From: Rhodococcus sp. P1Y
Lineage (GTDB): Bacteria > Actinomycetota > Actinomycetes > Mycobacteriales > Mycobacteriaceae
Reading direction: 5' to 3'
Length of the DNA: 64,000 nucleotides
Assembly: GCF_003641205.1 (NCBI RefSeq)
Contig: NZ_CP032762.1
Span: 1,426,001 to 1,490,000, forward strand
In this document: piece by piece, positions 1-8,869 of the stretch
Numbering within the stretch: the first letter of the stretch is position 1
Layout of the letters: every line of letters starts with the position of its first letter
The notes under the pieces: model-generated
Databases searched by the model: none
What the model was told of the DNA's origin: nothing
The model's input: the letters and a program-made list of their open reading frames with translations, nothing else
Made by a program: the position numbers and the translations under genes

Positions 1-1266
1 TTTCTCGATGAACCGAAACGTGAGGCTTGCCAGCACGAGTGTGATCAGCGAGATGGCGACGAAGCCCCACACGAGGCCCAGGAGCGAATTCTGAACCGGC
101 AGATGGAGTCGTTCGGCCATGATCATGACCGGGTAGTGCCAGAGGTACATCGACAATGAGACGGTGCCGGCGTATTTCAGTGGCCGCCAATCGGTTGCTT
201 TGGCCAGTACGGATTCCTCCCCGCGAGCCAGCGGAGCGATGATCAGCAGGATGAGCGACGCTGCTGCGACCGAGAAGAACGTCGGTAGATAGCGTGAACC
301 GAGAACGAACGCAGCGAGACTGGCGAACGTGAAGGCGAACATCGAGGCAGCGAGCGTCCATTGCAATCGGACAGTAGACCATGCCTGTTTCGCCCCGTGG
401 CCGAGGGCGACGTAGACGACGGCAGCGATCATTCCGATGGCGAAATTGTCGGCAAGCGCCAGGAAGCTGCGCGAGAGTACGGCGATCCAATTGGGGCCCC
501 AATAGGCTTCCAGCGGTGTGTATTCGGGGTGTGCGGCCTGCAGAACGCCGACGAGATAGTTGGTGACCACGCCGATCACGATCAGCACGCCCGGCCCGAT
601 CAGTGCCAGGCGATACGGCGACATCTTCAGCCGCCCGCGCATCGCGAACGTCGCCAAGCCGACGATCGGGAGCACGAGATAGAAGCCCCACTCGGTGGTG
701 AGCGACCAGGCCGGATTCAGTCCGGTCTGCAGCGTCGACGGGAACAGCGACTGCGTGAGTGTGAACTGCGCGAGCAGGTCGAGAGGATCGGTGATCATTC
801 CGGTGCCCTCGTCACCGTCCGCCCATCCCACGGTCACCGGACTGACGAGGTAGGAGGCCTGGAGTACGAAGTTGCTGATGACGAAGATGAACAAGTAGGC
901 GGGGAAGACGCGTCGAATCCGACTGACGAAGTACTTTCCGGTCGCGGGGGCATTCGACCCGGTGACGAGCTTCTTCACGAACGGCAGGTACAGCAAGAAC
1001 CCCGACAGCACGAAGAAGAAGGTCAGCGCCTGCCCGAGGAAGTCCAGACGCGTCGCGTCGAGAATTCCCGGCGTGTAGTGCACAGTGACGTGCACGAGAA
1101 TGACGGAGAGGCAAGCAACTCCACGCGGACCCTCCAAACCTGCCAGCCACATGCGTTTCGGGCCCGCTGCAGTGGTGGGTGCGGCCGTGGCACCGCCGGC
1201 GATACCACCGGCGGCTTCGGGCTCGGGGACCTCGGCGATGTCGTCGGGCTTGCGATGTCTAGACAT
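1..1266 (-). CDS. Membrane acyltransferase (acyltransferase-3 / OafA family), 3' end outside window
   Basis: This is probably an integral-membrane O-acyltransferase that decorates the polysaccharide made by the upstream genes, using an acyl donor at the membrane. The visible 422 codons start with about 35 Pro/Ala/Gly-rich cytoplasmic residues and then the family signature: LEGLRGVACLSVILVH at about residues 43-58, with a likely catalytic His in the VHVTVHYT stretch, followed by about ten hydrophobic segments (for example around ALTFFFVLSGFLLYLP and VSLSMYLWHYPVMIMAE). The reading frame is open to base 1, so the C-terminus lies outside the window. The ATG at 1264-1266 overlaps the stop of the polymerase gene (1259-1261) by 8 bases, indicating translational coupling as the last visible gene of the operon. 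The acyl group and sugar acceptor cannot be read from sequence. Confidence 0.9.
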   Translation of the reverse strand, partial: MSRHRKPDDIAEVPEPEAAGGIAGGATAAPTTAAGPKRMWLAGLEGPRGVACLSVILVHVTVHYTPGILDATRLDFLGQALTFFFVLSGFLLYLPFVKKLVTGSNAPATGKYFVSRIRRVFPAYLFIFVISNFVLQASYLVSPVTVGWADGDEGTGMITDPLDLLAQFTLTQSLFPSTLQTGLNPAWSLTTEWGFYLVLPIVGLATFAMRGRLKMSPYRLALIGPGVLIVIGVVTNYLVGVLQAAHPEYTPLEAYWGPNWIAVLSRSFLALADNFAIGMIAAVVYVALGHGAKQAWSTVRLQWTLAASMFAFTFASLAAFVLGSRYLPTFFSVAAASLILLIIAPLARGEESVLAKATDWRPLKYAGTVSLSMYLWHYPVMIMAERLHLPVQNSLLGLVWGFVAISLITLVLASLTFRFIEK

Positions 1267-2641
1267 GCTCCACCTTCTGATCCGTCACGGAGGCTCCGTT
1301 CTTTTCGGGCACTAACCCGTCGGCTGCCACGAACACCAGCAACACGACGAAAGCCATCGTGACGGGCGCGTGAGTGACGACGGGGAAGTCCAATTGCAGT
1401 GCGACGAGGGAGAACCCGACCAAGGCCGCGCCCGTGATGCCGGACTCCCACGCAGGCTTTCGCGCGTTTCGGTGCGCGACGACAAAGCCTGCGGCGAGCA
1501 CCAACACGAATGCGATCCCGACGAGGATGCCTCCTCGATAGATCGACACCAGGGGAGAGTTGGCCACGTAGTTGGCGTTGTATCCCGCGACCTCGTCGGT
1601 GAACTCCGCTATGCCCCAACCCTTGCCGAACAGCCAATGGCCGCTCATGGACGCGGGGAAGTCGCTCAGTGCGGCAGCGCGGTCGGTGGTGCCCTTGTCG
1701 TCGGATCCGAACGAGTTCAGGATGCGATCGGCGACGGCGGGTACCGATAGTGCTGCTGCGCCGAGCGCGATGCCGCCGGCGAGAATGCCGAGGCGTGCAT
1801 CGGTGCGCAGGCGCTGGAACACCAGGTACACCAGCGCAGCGACAACAACCGAGAACAGCGCACTCCGGCTCAACGTCACCAACAGCGCGCTGGCGAGCAG
1901 GCCGGAGAAGATCAGCCGCGGCCAACCGCGAAGCAGGGTGATGGCAAGCGCGAGTCCGACGAACGTGAAGATGCCTGCGACGTTCGGGTCGACGTAGGTT
2001 CCGGTGAGTCGAACCACCTGCGTCAGACCGTCGGTGTAGAAGCGGAGGTGGGTTCCGATCGTGCCGACTGTGCCGTACCCGATCGCCGACAGGTAGTTCA
2101 TCCACGACCCCGACTTGTCGAGGAAGAACATGGCGAGGGCGAAGGCGGACCCTCCTCCGACGCCGTAGACGAATACTCGGCCGAACCGCTGAAGATCCGG
2201 GCGTGGCAGTCGGAGCAACGGGAAGATGATCGACGTTGCCATGACCCAGCGGATGAACTCGGTGATGTCCGATACTCCGACGGCGGTCGCGATGACCGAC
2301 ACCAACGAGGTTCCCATCAACGCGTAGACGGCGAGCTCGACGGGATCGGTCCGTCCGAGTTCGATGGGGTGGAGCAGGGTGGACATCCACACGAGAATGA
2401 CGAGCACCAACACGATCGGCAGAGGAAGACCGGGAACGACGGCGAAGGGCGCCGCGCCGAGGACGAACGCGAGTGCGAGGAACGACCACTGCGGCGACGA
2501 GACGGCGACGGCCAGGGCACCGAGACCGCCGATGAGCAGAATGCCGACGAGCATCAACGGTGCCTGGCCACTACCGAACGCGATGCCGACGACGAGGGGC
2601 AGTACGAGGAGCGTCAGGACCGGAACGACGACGCGGTTCAT
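1259..2641 (-). CDS. O-antigen ligase/polymerase-like membrane protein (Wzy type)
   Basis: A probable polysaccharide polymerase that joins undecaprenyl-linked repeat units on the outer face of the plasma membrane. The 460-residue product is almost wholly hydrophobic with ten or more predicted helices. It carries the polymerase/ligase-type core in which a loop with R-L-T-G-T-Y-V-D-P-N-V-A-G (about residues 188-200) precedes helices and an S-R-S-A stretch. The start at 2639-2641 is preferred because its ATG overlaps the TGA of the upstream glycosyltransferase as ATGA, the coupling style of this operon. An in-frame ATG at 2690-2692 would add 17 basic residues but give a 55-base overlap. It lies between a glycosyltransferase and an acyltransferase. 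Wzy proteins are poorly conserved, so the assignment rests on topology, the core loop and context. Confidence 0.85.
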   Translation of the reverse strand: MNRVVVPVLTLLVLPLVVGIAFGSGQAPLMLVGILLIGGLGALAVAVSSPQWSFLALAFVLGAAPFAVVPGLPLPIVLVLVILVWMSTLLHPIELGRTDPVELAVYALMGTSLVSVIATAVGVSDITEFIRWVMATSIIFPLLRLPRPDLQRFGRVFVYGVGGGSAFALAMFFLDKSGSWMNYLSAIGYGTVGTIGTHLRFYTDGLTQVVRLTGTYVDPNVAGIFTFVGLALAITLLRGWPRLIFSGLLASALLVTLSRSALFSVVVAALVYLVFQRLRTDARLGILAGGIALGAAALSVPAVADRILNSFGSDDKGTTDRAAALSDFPASMSGHWLFGKGWGIAEFTDEVAGYNANYVANSPLVSIYRGGILVGIAFVLVLAAGFVVAHRNARKPAWESGITGAALVGFSLVALQLDFPVVTHAPVTMAFVVLLVFVAADGLVPEKNGASVTDQKVEHV

Positions 2642-3744
2642 GCCGGCGCCAGCCATTCTGCGACGGACGTGTGTGGTTTTCTTCTCAGCCATCTCGACGA
2701 GTTGGTCTCGAACAGTCTGTCGCCGAGCGTCGTTGCCTTGTCGCGGTCGAGGAGTAGCTCACGGCAGGCGTCGACGATGGCCGTCTTCTCCGGCAGCCCA
2801 GCAATCCCCAATACCGACTCGAGCGATCCGACGGCGGCGGGGGTGGCGACGACTGGCAGGCCCCGGCTGGCGGCGTCGAGAATCTTCACCCGAACTCCTC
2901 CGCCGGTCATGATGGGCGCGACGAGGGCGCGGCAGGTGTCCAGGAACGCGTCGAGGTCGTCGACGAAGCCGAGATCGCGGACGCCATCCGGAAGCTCGAT
3001 GGGCTTCGCCGACGGGTCGGGGCTTCCGACGATGCACAGCTCCGCGTCGTCGATTCCGCGGGCGATGTCCGGCCACCAACCGAGCAGGATTTCGAATGCT
3101 TCTTGGTTCGGCGGCCACTGGCGGTCTCCGAAGAACACCAGTCGCCTGGTCGATCCCGCGACGTTCACCTGTTTCTTCGGCGGGAGGGTGAGGTCGAGCC
3201 AGTGCGCGCGGTCGATTCCGGCGTCGCGATAGAACCCGGCTTCGTCCTCGTCGTAGGTGCCCACGGTGTATGCGGAACGCGCCACACGCAACTCGTCGCG
3301 CAGGATTCGATTCGAATCGAGTTTGCCGACGACGCCGCGAGTCGCCTTCCATACGAGCGTCTCCGACACGACGGTGTTGACGGCGAGCGGAACCGTTCCG
3401 GCCTTCTCGGAGCGGAGAAACGGTTCGCCGAGGTAGGTGTGATCTGCGACGAAGACGTCCGATTCGGTCTCGTCTATCGCGGAGACGAGGCCGTCCAGGT
3501 CGAAGCGGGTGTGCACCAGCGACCGTCGTCCCTTGACGCTGCGGAATGCGAGTTCGGCGAGTTCGACGTCGCGTTTGGCGACGCGTCGGTGGCCGTCCTT
3601 CGTGGACTCCGGGGTGTTGGACAGGCAGATGACTCGGACGTCGAAAGATGCTCTGGCCATGTCCATTACGAGCTTGGCCATCGTCAGGTCGCCCGTGGAC
3701 TCGTGGCTGGGGTCCTTCGCCAACAAGAAGGTTGCTTTCTTCAC
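2638..3744 (-). CDS. Glycosyltransferase, GT4/GT-B type
   Basis: A probable cytoplasmic sugar transferase adding one residue to the lipid-linked repeat unit. The 368-residue product has a GT-B layout. The N-terminal half begins KKATFLLAKDPSHESTGD. The C-terminal Rossmann half contains RLVFFGDRQWPPNQEA, then GVRDLGFVDDLDAFLDTC, then the donor-binding segment PIMTGGGVRVKILDAASRGLPVVAT typical of family-1/4 enzymes, split here between the glycine-rich turn and the helix. The start is the GTG at 3742-3744, whose last two bases begin the TGA of the flippase gene (GTGA overlap). Longer upstream reading in this frame is only the flippase gene read in another frame. Donor and acceptor sugars are unknown. 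Confidence 0.88.
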   Translation of the reverse strand: MKKATFLLAKDPSHESTGDLTMAKLVMDMARASFDVRVICLSNTPESTKDGHRRVAKRDVELAELAFRSVKGRRSLVHTRFDLDGLVSAIDETESDVFVADHTYLGEPFLRSEKAGTVPLAVNTVVSETLVWKATRGVVGKLDSNRILRDELRVARSAYTVGTYDEDEAGFYRDAGIDRAHWLDLTLPPKKQVNVAGSTRRLVFFGDRQWPPNQEAFEILLGWWPDIARGIDDAELCIVGSPDPSAKPIELPDGVRDLGFVDDLDAFLDTCRALVAPIMTGGGVRVKILDAASRGLPVVATPAAVGSLESVLGIAGLPEKTAIVDACRELLLDRDKATTLGDRLFETNSSRWLRRKPHTSVAEWLAPA

Positions 3745-4919
3745 AGTGACGCCTTCTTCCTGGGGAACTTCCGGTGCCGGCCGACGGGGTCGTACAGGGC
3801 ATGTCGGTATACGAACACCATGGTGAACTCGCAGTAGACACAGGCCACGGCCGCGCCGTATCCACCGAACTTGTAGGCGAGCAGGAACACCGAAATGACC
3901 TTGACGACGGCAATGGCCGCGGTTGCCTGCACCCGAAGCGCGTCGCGGTGCTGCAGCGAGAGGATGACGGTGTAGATGTAGGTGATCGAACGGGCGAATA
4001 CGAACAGCGCGAGAATCAGGGCGACGTAACCGACGTCGTCGGCGCCTCCCCACACCAGGATACCGACGCCGACCAGTGCCATGACCGTCGACGTCGTCAG
4101 CGCCACCCGCAGGATGTGCTTGGCCGGAGGTGCGGAGTCGATGTGCCCGCCGGCCGCTCGGAGGGTGTCGATGAAGGTGTTGGCGTAGTTCTGGCCGATC
4201 GATGCGATGGCGAGCGCGGTGACGCTCGCGACCGAGTAGTACCCCGCCACGTCGCTACCCGCGACGGCACCGATGATCAGGACGTCTCCCGACGCGTAGG
4301 CGGCCGCCGCGAATGCCTCCGACGACAGCAGCAGGAACTCACGTCGAGGCCCGGGGAACTTGGGCCCCCGGCCCGGAACGAATCGCAACGTGCTGGCCCA
4401 GATGACCAGATACGGAAGCAAGTACAAGCTGCTGGAGACGAACAAGCTCGGCGACTGCGCGAGGTAGAGGTACGAACCGCCGAGCCCGATGGCCACCAGT
4501 TGGCGGAACGCGTCGAAGCGCATGGTGATGTCCGGTCTGCTCTGACGCAGATAGACGGACTTGAACGTGTTGAACAACAGCTCTCCGGCAGCGACGATCA
4601 GCGCGAAACCTGCCACATACCAGTGGAAATAAACGAGGACACCCACGGCGCCGACGAGAGTGCCGAAGAGAACGCGGGCGCACCTCTCGCGCTGGTAGTC
4701 CTCCTCCGAGATACGCATCGACCGTATGTAGAAGGCATTGTCGAGTGGTGCGTTGAGCAGTGCTGCTGCTGCGAATCCCATTGCGTAGATGCCGTATTGA
4801 TCGATCCCGAGAGAGTGGATCATGGCGGCAGTCCACACGAGCCCGAAAACGCGGCCGCCGTAGCTCCAGAAGGAGGCCAGGCCGGCTCGCACGATATTGC
4901 TGTCGGGCAGAAGTTTCAT
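3741..4919 (-). CDS. Polysaccharide flippase (Wzx/MATE-like)
   Basis: A probable exporter that flips lipid-linked repeat units across the membrane. The 392-residue protein has about ten to twelve hydrophobic segments, for example around IYAMGFAAAALLNAPLDNAF, GVLVYFHWYVAGFALIVAAG and VGYVALILALFVFARS, with the charged N-terminus MKLLPDSNIVRAGLASF common in Wzx proteins. It is slightly shorter than many Wzx proteins (400-480 residues) but has no visible break. It starts 6 bases after the stop of the upstream glycosyltransferase and overlaps the next gene by 4 bases. This operon therefore has its own flippase and polymerase, separate from the pair at 28634-32673. Confidence 0.87.
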   Translation of the reverse strand: MKLLPDSNIVRAGLASFWSYGGRVFGLVWTAAMIHSLGIDQYGIYAMGFAAAALLNAPLDNAFYIRSMRISEEDYQRERCARVLFGTLVGAVGVLVYFHWYVAGFALIVAAGELLFNTFKSVYLRQSRPDITMRFDAFRQLVAIGLGGSYLYLAQSPSLFVSSSLYLLPYLVIWASTLRFVPGRGPKFPGPRREFLLLSSEAFAAAAYASGDVLIIGAVAGSDVAGYYSVASVTALAIASIGQNYANTFIDTLRAAGGHIDSAPPAKHILRVALTTSTVMALVGVGILVWGGADDVGYVALILALFVFARSITYIYTVILSLQHRDALRVQATAAIAVVKVISVFLLAYKFGGYGAAVACVYCEFTMVFVYRHALYDPVGRHRKFPRKKASL

Positions 4920-4925
4920 GGTCGC

Positions 4926-6005
4926 TTACAGCTTCGCCCATGCGGAGACGAACGGCTCGACGCACTTGTCGATGGTCCTGGCGCGACGCAGTTCGCGAAC
5001 CTCGTCCTCGATCTTGTTCTGGGCCGGCTCGTCGCGCAGCACCGAATTGGCCTCGGCAGCAATGGCATCGATGCCGCCGCCTACCCCGATTGCTCCACCC
5101 TCGATTGCCATCTCCGCAAGTGACCCGTCGAGAATGCAGATGATGGGCGTGTTGTATGCGTAGGAGCGGGAGACCGCGCTCGATGCGGCGAATGCCTTGC
5201 CGTACGGATTGTCCTTCGAGTAGGGCACGACGAGAAACCGGATGGATGCGAAGAACGCATCTTCGTCCTCGTCGTTCACTTCGCCGAGAACACGCACTCC
5301 GTCGATGGGATCCAGCGCATCGGTGCCGCGTCCGGCGACGACGATGTCGATGTCGTCGTCCAGTTGTTCGCGAAGCCGACCGATGAGGTCGAACCCCTTG
5401 CCCTTGTAGACGTGTCCGAACATGCCGACGGCCAGGGGACGTTCGATCAGCGGAGGTAGCTCGCCGCGTTCGGGGACGAAGATGCGCGACGCAACAGCCG
5501 TCGAATCCTTCATCCTGATCTGCACGTTGTCGGCGCCGATCGAGGTGAGCGCGAAGAGTGTGCGTCCCTTGGTGACTCGTCGTTGCAGCCGCGAAGTCAA
5601 CGGACGCGTCGGATAGTGCACCGCGTGGTGCAGGAGTCGGTAGCGGTAGAGCAGCTTGGTCTTGAACGGCCACCAGACCGGGTACGGCGCGTCGTGAATG
5701 GTCGAGGTGACCGGAATCCGCGCCGGCAACCATGAACCCCAGAACGTCGCCTGTGATCCGGCGCTCTGTTCGAAGTGGACCAGGATCGGTCCATTCTTCT
5801 CCAGGTCGAGGATGACGCGACGAATTTCGCGGACGGCAGCGATCACTTCCAGCACCGACTCGTTGCCGTCGGTGGTGATGCGGTAGTCGGTGACCGATTT
5901 GAAGTGAGGCGCGACGGCCGCGAGGAAGTCGTCGGCGTAGTCGCCTACGCCGCTCCTGCCGGCGGCGGGAGCGATGTAGACGAGATGCGTTGTGCTGAGA
6001 TCCAC
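4926..6005 (-). CDS. Glycosyltransferase family 4 protein
   Basis: A probable GT-B sugar transferase of the polysaccharide pathway. The 359-residue product starts VDLSTTHLVYIAPAAGRSGVGDYADDF, where the GRSGVGDYA loop is the usual N-terminal glycine-rich loop. The C-terminal half has ERPLAVGMFGHVYKGKGFDLI, DIDIVVAGRGTDAL and the segment RFLVVPYSKDNPYGKAFAASSAVSRS that replaces the usual E-x7-E helix region. The GTG at 6003-6005 is chosen because AGGAG stands 8 bases upstream of it. The longer in-frame reading upstream has no ribosome site and runs into the preceding gene. It lies 19 bases downstream of the acetyltransferase gene. The sugar is unknown. Confidence 0.87.
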   Translation of the reverse strand: MDLSTTHLVYIAPAAGRSGVGDYADDFLAAVAPHFKSVTDYRITTDGNESVLEVIAAVREIRRVILDLEKNGPILVHFEQSAGSQATFWGSWLPARIPVTSTIHDAPYPVWWPFKTKLLYRYRLLHHAVHYPTRPLTSRLQRRVTKGRTLFALTSIGADNVQIRMKDSTAVASRIFVPERGELPPLIERPLAVGMFGHVYKGKGFDLIGRLREQLDDDIDIVVAGRGTDALDPIDGVRVLGEVNDEDEDAFFASIRFLVVPYSKDNPYGKAFAASSAVSRSYAYNTPIICILDGSLAEMAIEGGAIGVGGGIDAIAAEANSVLRDEPAQNKIEDEVRELRRARTIDKCVEPFVSAWAKL

Positions 6006-6024
6006 GATGTGTTCTCCTGCCCTG

Positions 6025-6570
6025 TCAGTAGAGCATCGGGCGGAAGATCGGATGGTAGTCGAGCGTCGATACACGCTGTCCCACAACCTTCGCCGGTATG
6101 CCTGCCACGATGTCCATGTCCTTCACCGAGTCCCGCAGCAGCGAAGACGCCCCGACGACGGCTCCGGCGCCGATGGTCAGACCCTGCAGCACGGTGGACC
6201 GGCTTGCGACCCAGACGTGGTGTTCGATGTGCGTCGGCTCGAGCTTGATGGCGAAGTCGTCACTGTGTACGAGGTGGTGCCCGGTGATGATCTGCACGTC
6301 ACTGGCCAGTACGACGTCGTCGTCGATGGTCAATCCGCCTCGGCTGTCGAGAACGCAGTCGAATCCGATGGAACAGTTGTTGCCGATGACCAGACGGTTG
6401 AGCCCCAGGATCGTGGTGCCCATCATGATCGAGGTGTTGGTCCCGATGGTCGCGCCGAACGTGCGCAGAAACTTCTGTCGTACCCAGTGCGACGGGACAT
6501 GAGTGATGGCCCAGTTGAAGATGCGCTCACCGAACTGCAGGCGGCGACTGGTGGTGTAGCCGTCGATCAT
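6025..6570 (-). CDS. Hexapeptide-repeat acetyltransferase (WbbJ/LbH type), copy A
   Basis: A probable cytoplasmic O-acetyltransferase of the left-handed beta-helix family, using acetyl-CoA on a sugar of the repeat unit. The 181-residue protein shows imperfect hexapeptide turns from about residue 45 (IGTNTSIMMGTTI, VIGNNCSIGFDCVLDSRGGLTIDDDV), the loop histidine region ITGHHLVHSDDF, and GAGAVVGASSLL-type turns, ending in GIPAKVVG, the normal C-terminal signature. The last residues STLDYHPIFRPMLY are shared almost exactly with the gene at 13936-14532, so the two are paralogues. The gene begins inside the stop of the previous gene (ATGA overlap at 6567-6570). Confidence 0.92.
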   Translation of the reverse strand: MIDGYTTSRRLQFGERIFNWAITHVPSHWVRQKFLRTFGATIGTNTSIMMGTTILGLNRLVIGNNCSIGFDCVLDSRGGLTIDDDVVLASDVQIITGHHLVHSDDFAIKLEPTHIEHHVWVASRSTVLQGLTIGAGAVVGASSLLRDSVKDMDIVAGIPAKVVGQRVSTLDYHPIFRPMLY

Positions 6571-7547
6571 CGAAGTATCTTCCCTTCCAACAGAGCCAAA
6601 TCGTGTTCGACCATTGCTTCCACCACGTCGTGGAAACGCTTGGTCGGACTCCAGCCCAACTCATGTGCTGCCTTGCTTGCGTCGCCGACCATTTCTGCGG
6701 AGTCGGCGGGACGGTGGAGCGATTCGGCGCTGGTGACGAGTCCGTCCCACTCCTCGATGCCCGCGGCGCGGAAGGCGGTGTCGACGAAATCCCGTACCGA
6801 ATGCGCTTCCCCGGTGGCAACGACGTAGTCGCCGGCAACCTCCTGCTGGGACATGCGGTAGGCGGCGTCGACGTAATCCGGGGCCCATCCCCAGTCGCGC
6901 CTGGCGTCGAGATTGCCCAGCTCCAGGGTCTTCTGGTGACCGGCCCTGATGGCAGCAACCCCGGAGGTGATCTTGCGTGTGACGAAACGCTGTGGCCGTA
7001 GCGGTGATTCGTGGTTGTAGAAGATCGCGTTGCTCGCGTGTACTCCGCGGGATCGGTATACCTGCACCATGTGATGGCTGAAGGCCTTGGTCGCACCGTA
7101 TGGCGACGTCGGGCTCACCGGGGTCAGCTCGTTCTGTGGCGAAACCGAAGACCCTGCGAAGATCTCCGCACTGGACGCGTTGACCAGCACGCGCCGACGG
7201 CCGGTCTTCTCCTGCAACTCCTGGATGGCGTCGAGAATGGCCACGACCGAGATACCGTTGACCGCAGCTGTTTCCAAAGGTTCGTCCCACGAATACGCAA
7301 CGGACGATATTCCGGCGAAATGAAACACGAAGTCGGGTTCGAGTTCGTGAACAATACGACTACTTGCTTCGGCGTCGGACAATTCGACCGTCCGCAGTTC
7401 CAATCCGTCGATCGCGGCGAGATCGGAATTGAAATGCGAGCCCGGCTGAACTGTTCCCGTCACTCGATACCCGTCGGCGATGAGGCGTCGAGCCAAGTAC
7501 GTCCCGTCCTGGCCACCTACGCCGGTGATCAGTACCTTTGCTGTCAC
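6567..7547 (-). CDS. NAD-dependent epimerase/dehydratase, second Gmd-family protein
   Basis: A short-chain dehydrogenase/reductase of the extended family, acting on a nucleotide sugar in the cytoplasm. The 326-residue protein has the dinucleotide motif [12 protein letters not shown] at residues 8-19, a catalytic S-S-x-E region ([10 protein letters not shown]) and the Y-x3-K pair in [13 protein letters not shown], plus [16 protein letters not shown] and [12 protein letters not shown] blocks shared with GDP-mannose 4,6-dehydratase. It is clearly a divergent duplicate of the gene upstream and overlaps it by 4 bases. Having two Gmd-family genes side by side suggests that this one performs the next step, for example reducing the GDP-4-keto-6-deoxymannose product, but the motif set is closer to Gmd than to typical Rmd reductases, so the exact reaction is open. 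Confidence 0.88.
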   Translation of the reverse strand: MTAKVLITGVGGQDGTYLARRLIADGYRVTGTVQPGSHFNSDLAAIDGLELRTVELSDAEASSRIVHELEPDFVFHFAGISSVAYSWDEPLETAAVNGISVVAILDAIQELQEKTGRRRVLVNASSAEIFAGSSVSPQNELTPVSPTSPYGATKAFSHHMVQVYRSRGVHASNAIFYNHESPLRPQRFVTRKITSGVAAIRAGHQKTLELGNLDARRDWGWAPDYVDAAYRMSQQEVAGDYVVATGEAHSVRDFVDTAFRAAGIEEWDGLVTSAESLHRPADSAEMVGDASKAAHELGWSPTKRFHDVVEAMVEHDLALLEGKILR

Positions 7548-8533
7548 CGGCCGGCCGCCAGTTTGCTCTGCTCGTCGACGTCAGTGCGGACCATCATCTG
7601 CACCAGCTCGGGGAATTCGACCTTTGGCTTCCACCCGAGCACGTCACGTGCCTTCGAGGCATCGCCGATGAGTAGATCGACCTCGGCCGGACGCATGAAC
7701 GCCGGGTCGATGTAGACGTAGTCACTCCAGTCGGCGATACCGACCTCGGCGAACGCGATATCGAGCAACTCCCGAATCGAATGCGTCTCACCGGTGGAGA
7801 TGACGTAGTCGTCTGCCTGCTCCTGCTGCAACATCAACCACATCGCCTCGACGTAGTCACCGGCGAAACCCCAGTCACGTTTGGCATCGAGGTTGCCCAA
7901 CGCGATCTTGTCCTGCAGACCCAACGAGATCCGCGCCACAGCTTGGGAGACCTTGCGGGTGACGAATTCCGGGCCGCGACGCGGAGACTCGTGATTGAAC
8001 AAGATGCCCGACGAGGCATGCAGGTCGTAGGACTCGCGGTAGTTGATGGTCATGTAATGCCCGTACACCTTGGCCACCCCGTACGGAGAACGCGGCCACA
8101 GCAGCGTCGACTCCGACTGCGGTACCTGCTGAACTTTGCCGAACATTTCACTGCTCGACGCCTGATAGAAACGCACTCGTTTCCCGGAGGTGTCCTGGTA
8201 GAAACGAAGCGCCTCCAACACGTTGAGGACACCGCCTCCGGTGACATCGGTGGTCAACCGAGCGTTCTCCCACGAATATGCGACGAAGGACACAGCACCG
8301 AGGTTGTAGACCTCGTCCGGCTGAGCCGCGGAGAACGCGCGCATCAACGACGACAGGTCCAACAGGTTGCCCGAGAGGATCTCCACGAAGGGATGCGTCT
8401 TCTCCAACAATGCACGCTTCGGGTTGTTCTGCCCACGCACCAACCCGTACACCTTGTAGCCCTTGTCATGCAGCAACTCGGACAAGTACAACCCGTCCTG
8501 CCCGGTAATACCCGTAATCAACGCGCTTTTCAT
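7544..8533 (-). CDS. gmd: GDP-mannose 4,6-dehydratase
   Basis: It converts GDP-D-mannose to GDP-4-keto-6-deoxy-D-mannose, the entry to GDP-fucose, GDP-rhamnose and related deoxy sugars. The 329-residue product has every family landmark: [18 protein letters not shown] at residues 4-21, [13 protein letters not shown], the catalytic Ser/Glu region [12 protein letters not shown], the Y-x3-K pair in [30 protein letters not shown], and [19 protein letters not shown]. It is the first gene of the minus-strand operon. A GAAGAG element lies just upstream of its ATG, and a 336-base divergent intergenic region separates it from the co-polymerase gene. The product of this pathway is therefore expected to contain a 6-deoxyhexose. 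Confidence 0.96.
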   Translation of the reverse strand: MKSALITGITGQDGLYLSELLHDKGYKVYGLVRGQNNPKRALLEKTHPFVEILSGNLLDLSSLMRAFSAAQPDEVYNLGAVSFVAYSWENARLTTDVTGGGVLNVLEALRFYQDTSGKRVRFYQASSSEMFGKVQQVPQSESTLLWPRSPYGVAKVYGHYMTINYRESYDLHASSGILFNHESPRRGPEFVTRKVSQAVARISLGLQDKIALGNLDAKRDWGFAGDYVEAMWLMLQQEQADDYVISTGETHSIRELLDIAFAEVGIADWSDYVYIDPAFMRPAEVDLLIGDASKARDVLGWKPKVEFPELVQMMVRTDVDEQSKLAAGR

Positions 8534-8869
8534 GTCGCTCTTCTTCCGTCGAGTCCGGTGATGGAATACGGGCCGTCAGCCCCCGGCCGTGTGCCCGTGA
8601 GTGTCCGCCGCGCAGGAGTGTCCTAGTCGGATTCGAATTATTGCAGAGTTCCGGTAGTTTGCAGTGCATCGCAAAAATGGTGTGACGAAGGCGAAAAACT
8701 TTTATCGGCGGAAGTTCGAGAACTGTTACGAGAAACCGGTGAATGGTCCAAGCCGGCGTCGTCGTGCTGCGAGCGTGTCGGACTTCCACTTACTATTCAA
8801 TCGTTCGCACACAAGGGGCGGATCGCCGATCGGCCGTGATGGCCGGGTAATCGACAGGAGACCGTGTAG
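8534..8869. promoter_or_regulatory. Divergent intergenic region between gmd operon and co-polymerase/lipase operon
   Basis: This 336-base stretch holds no credible gene. It separates two operons transcribed away from each other and so must contain both promoters. It is richer in A/T than its flanks, especially around 8630-8720 (runs such as AAAAACTTTTAT). The right end carries AGGAG at 8856-8860, 9 bases before the GTG at 8870. I see no unambiguous -35/-10 pair or clear operator palindrome. Confidence 0.5.
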
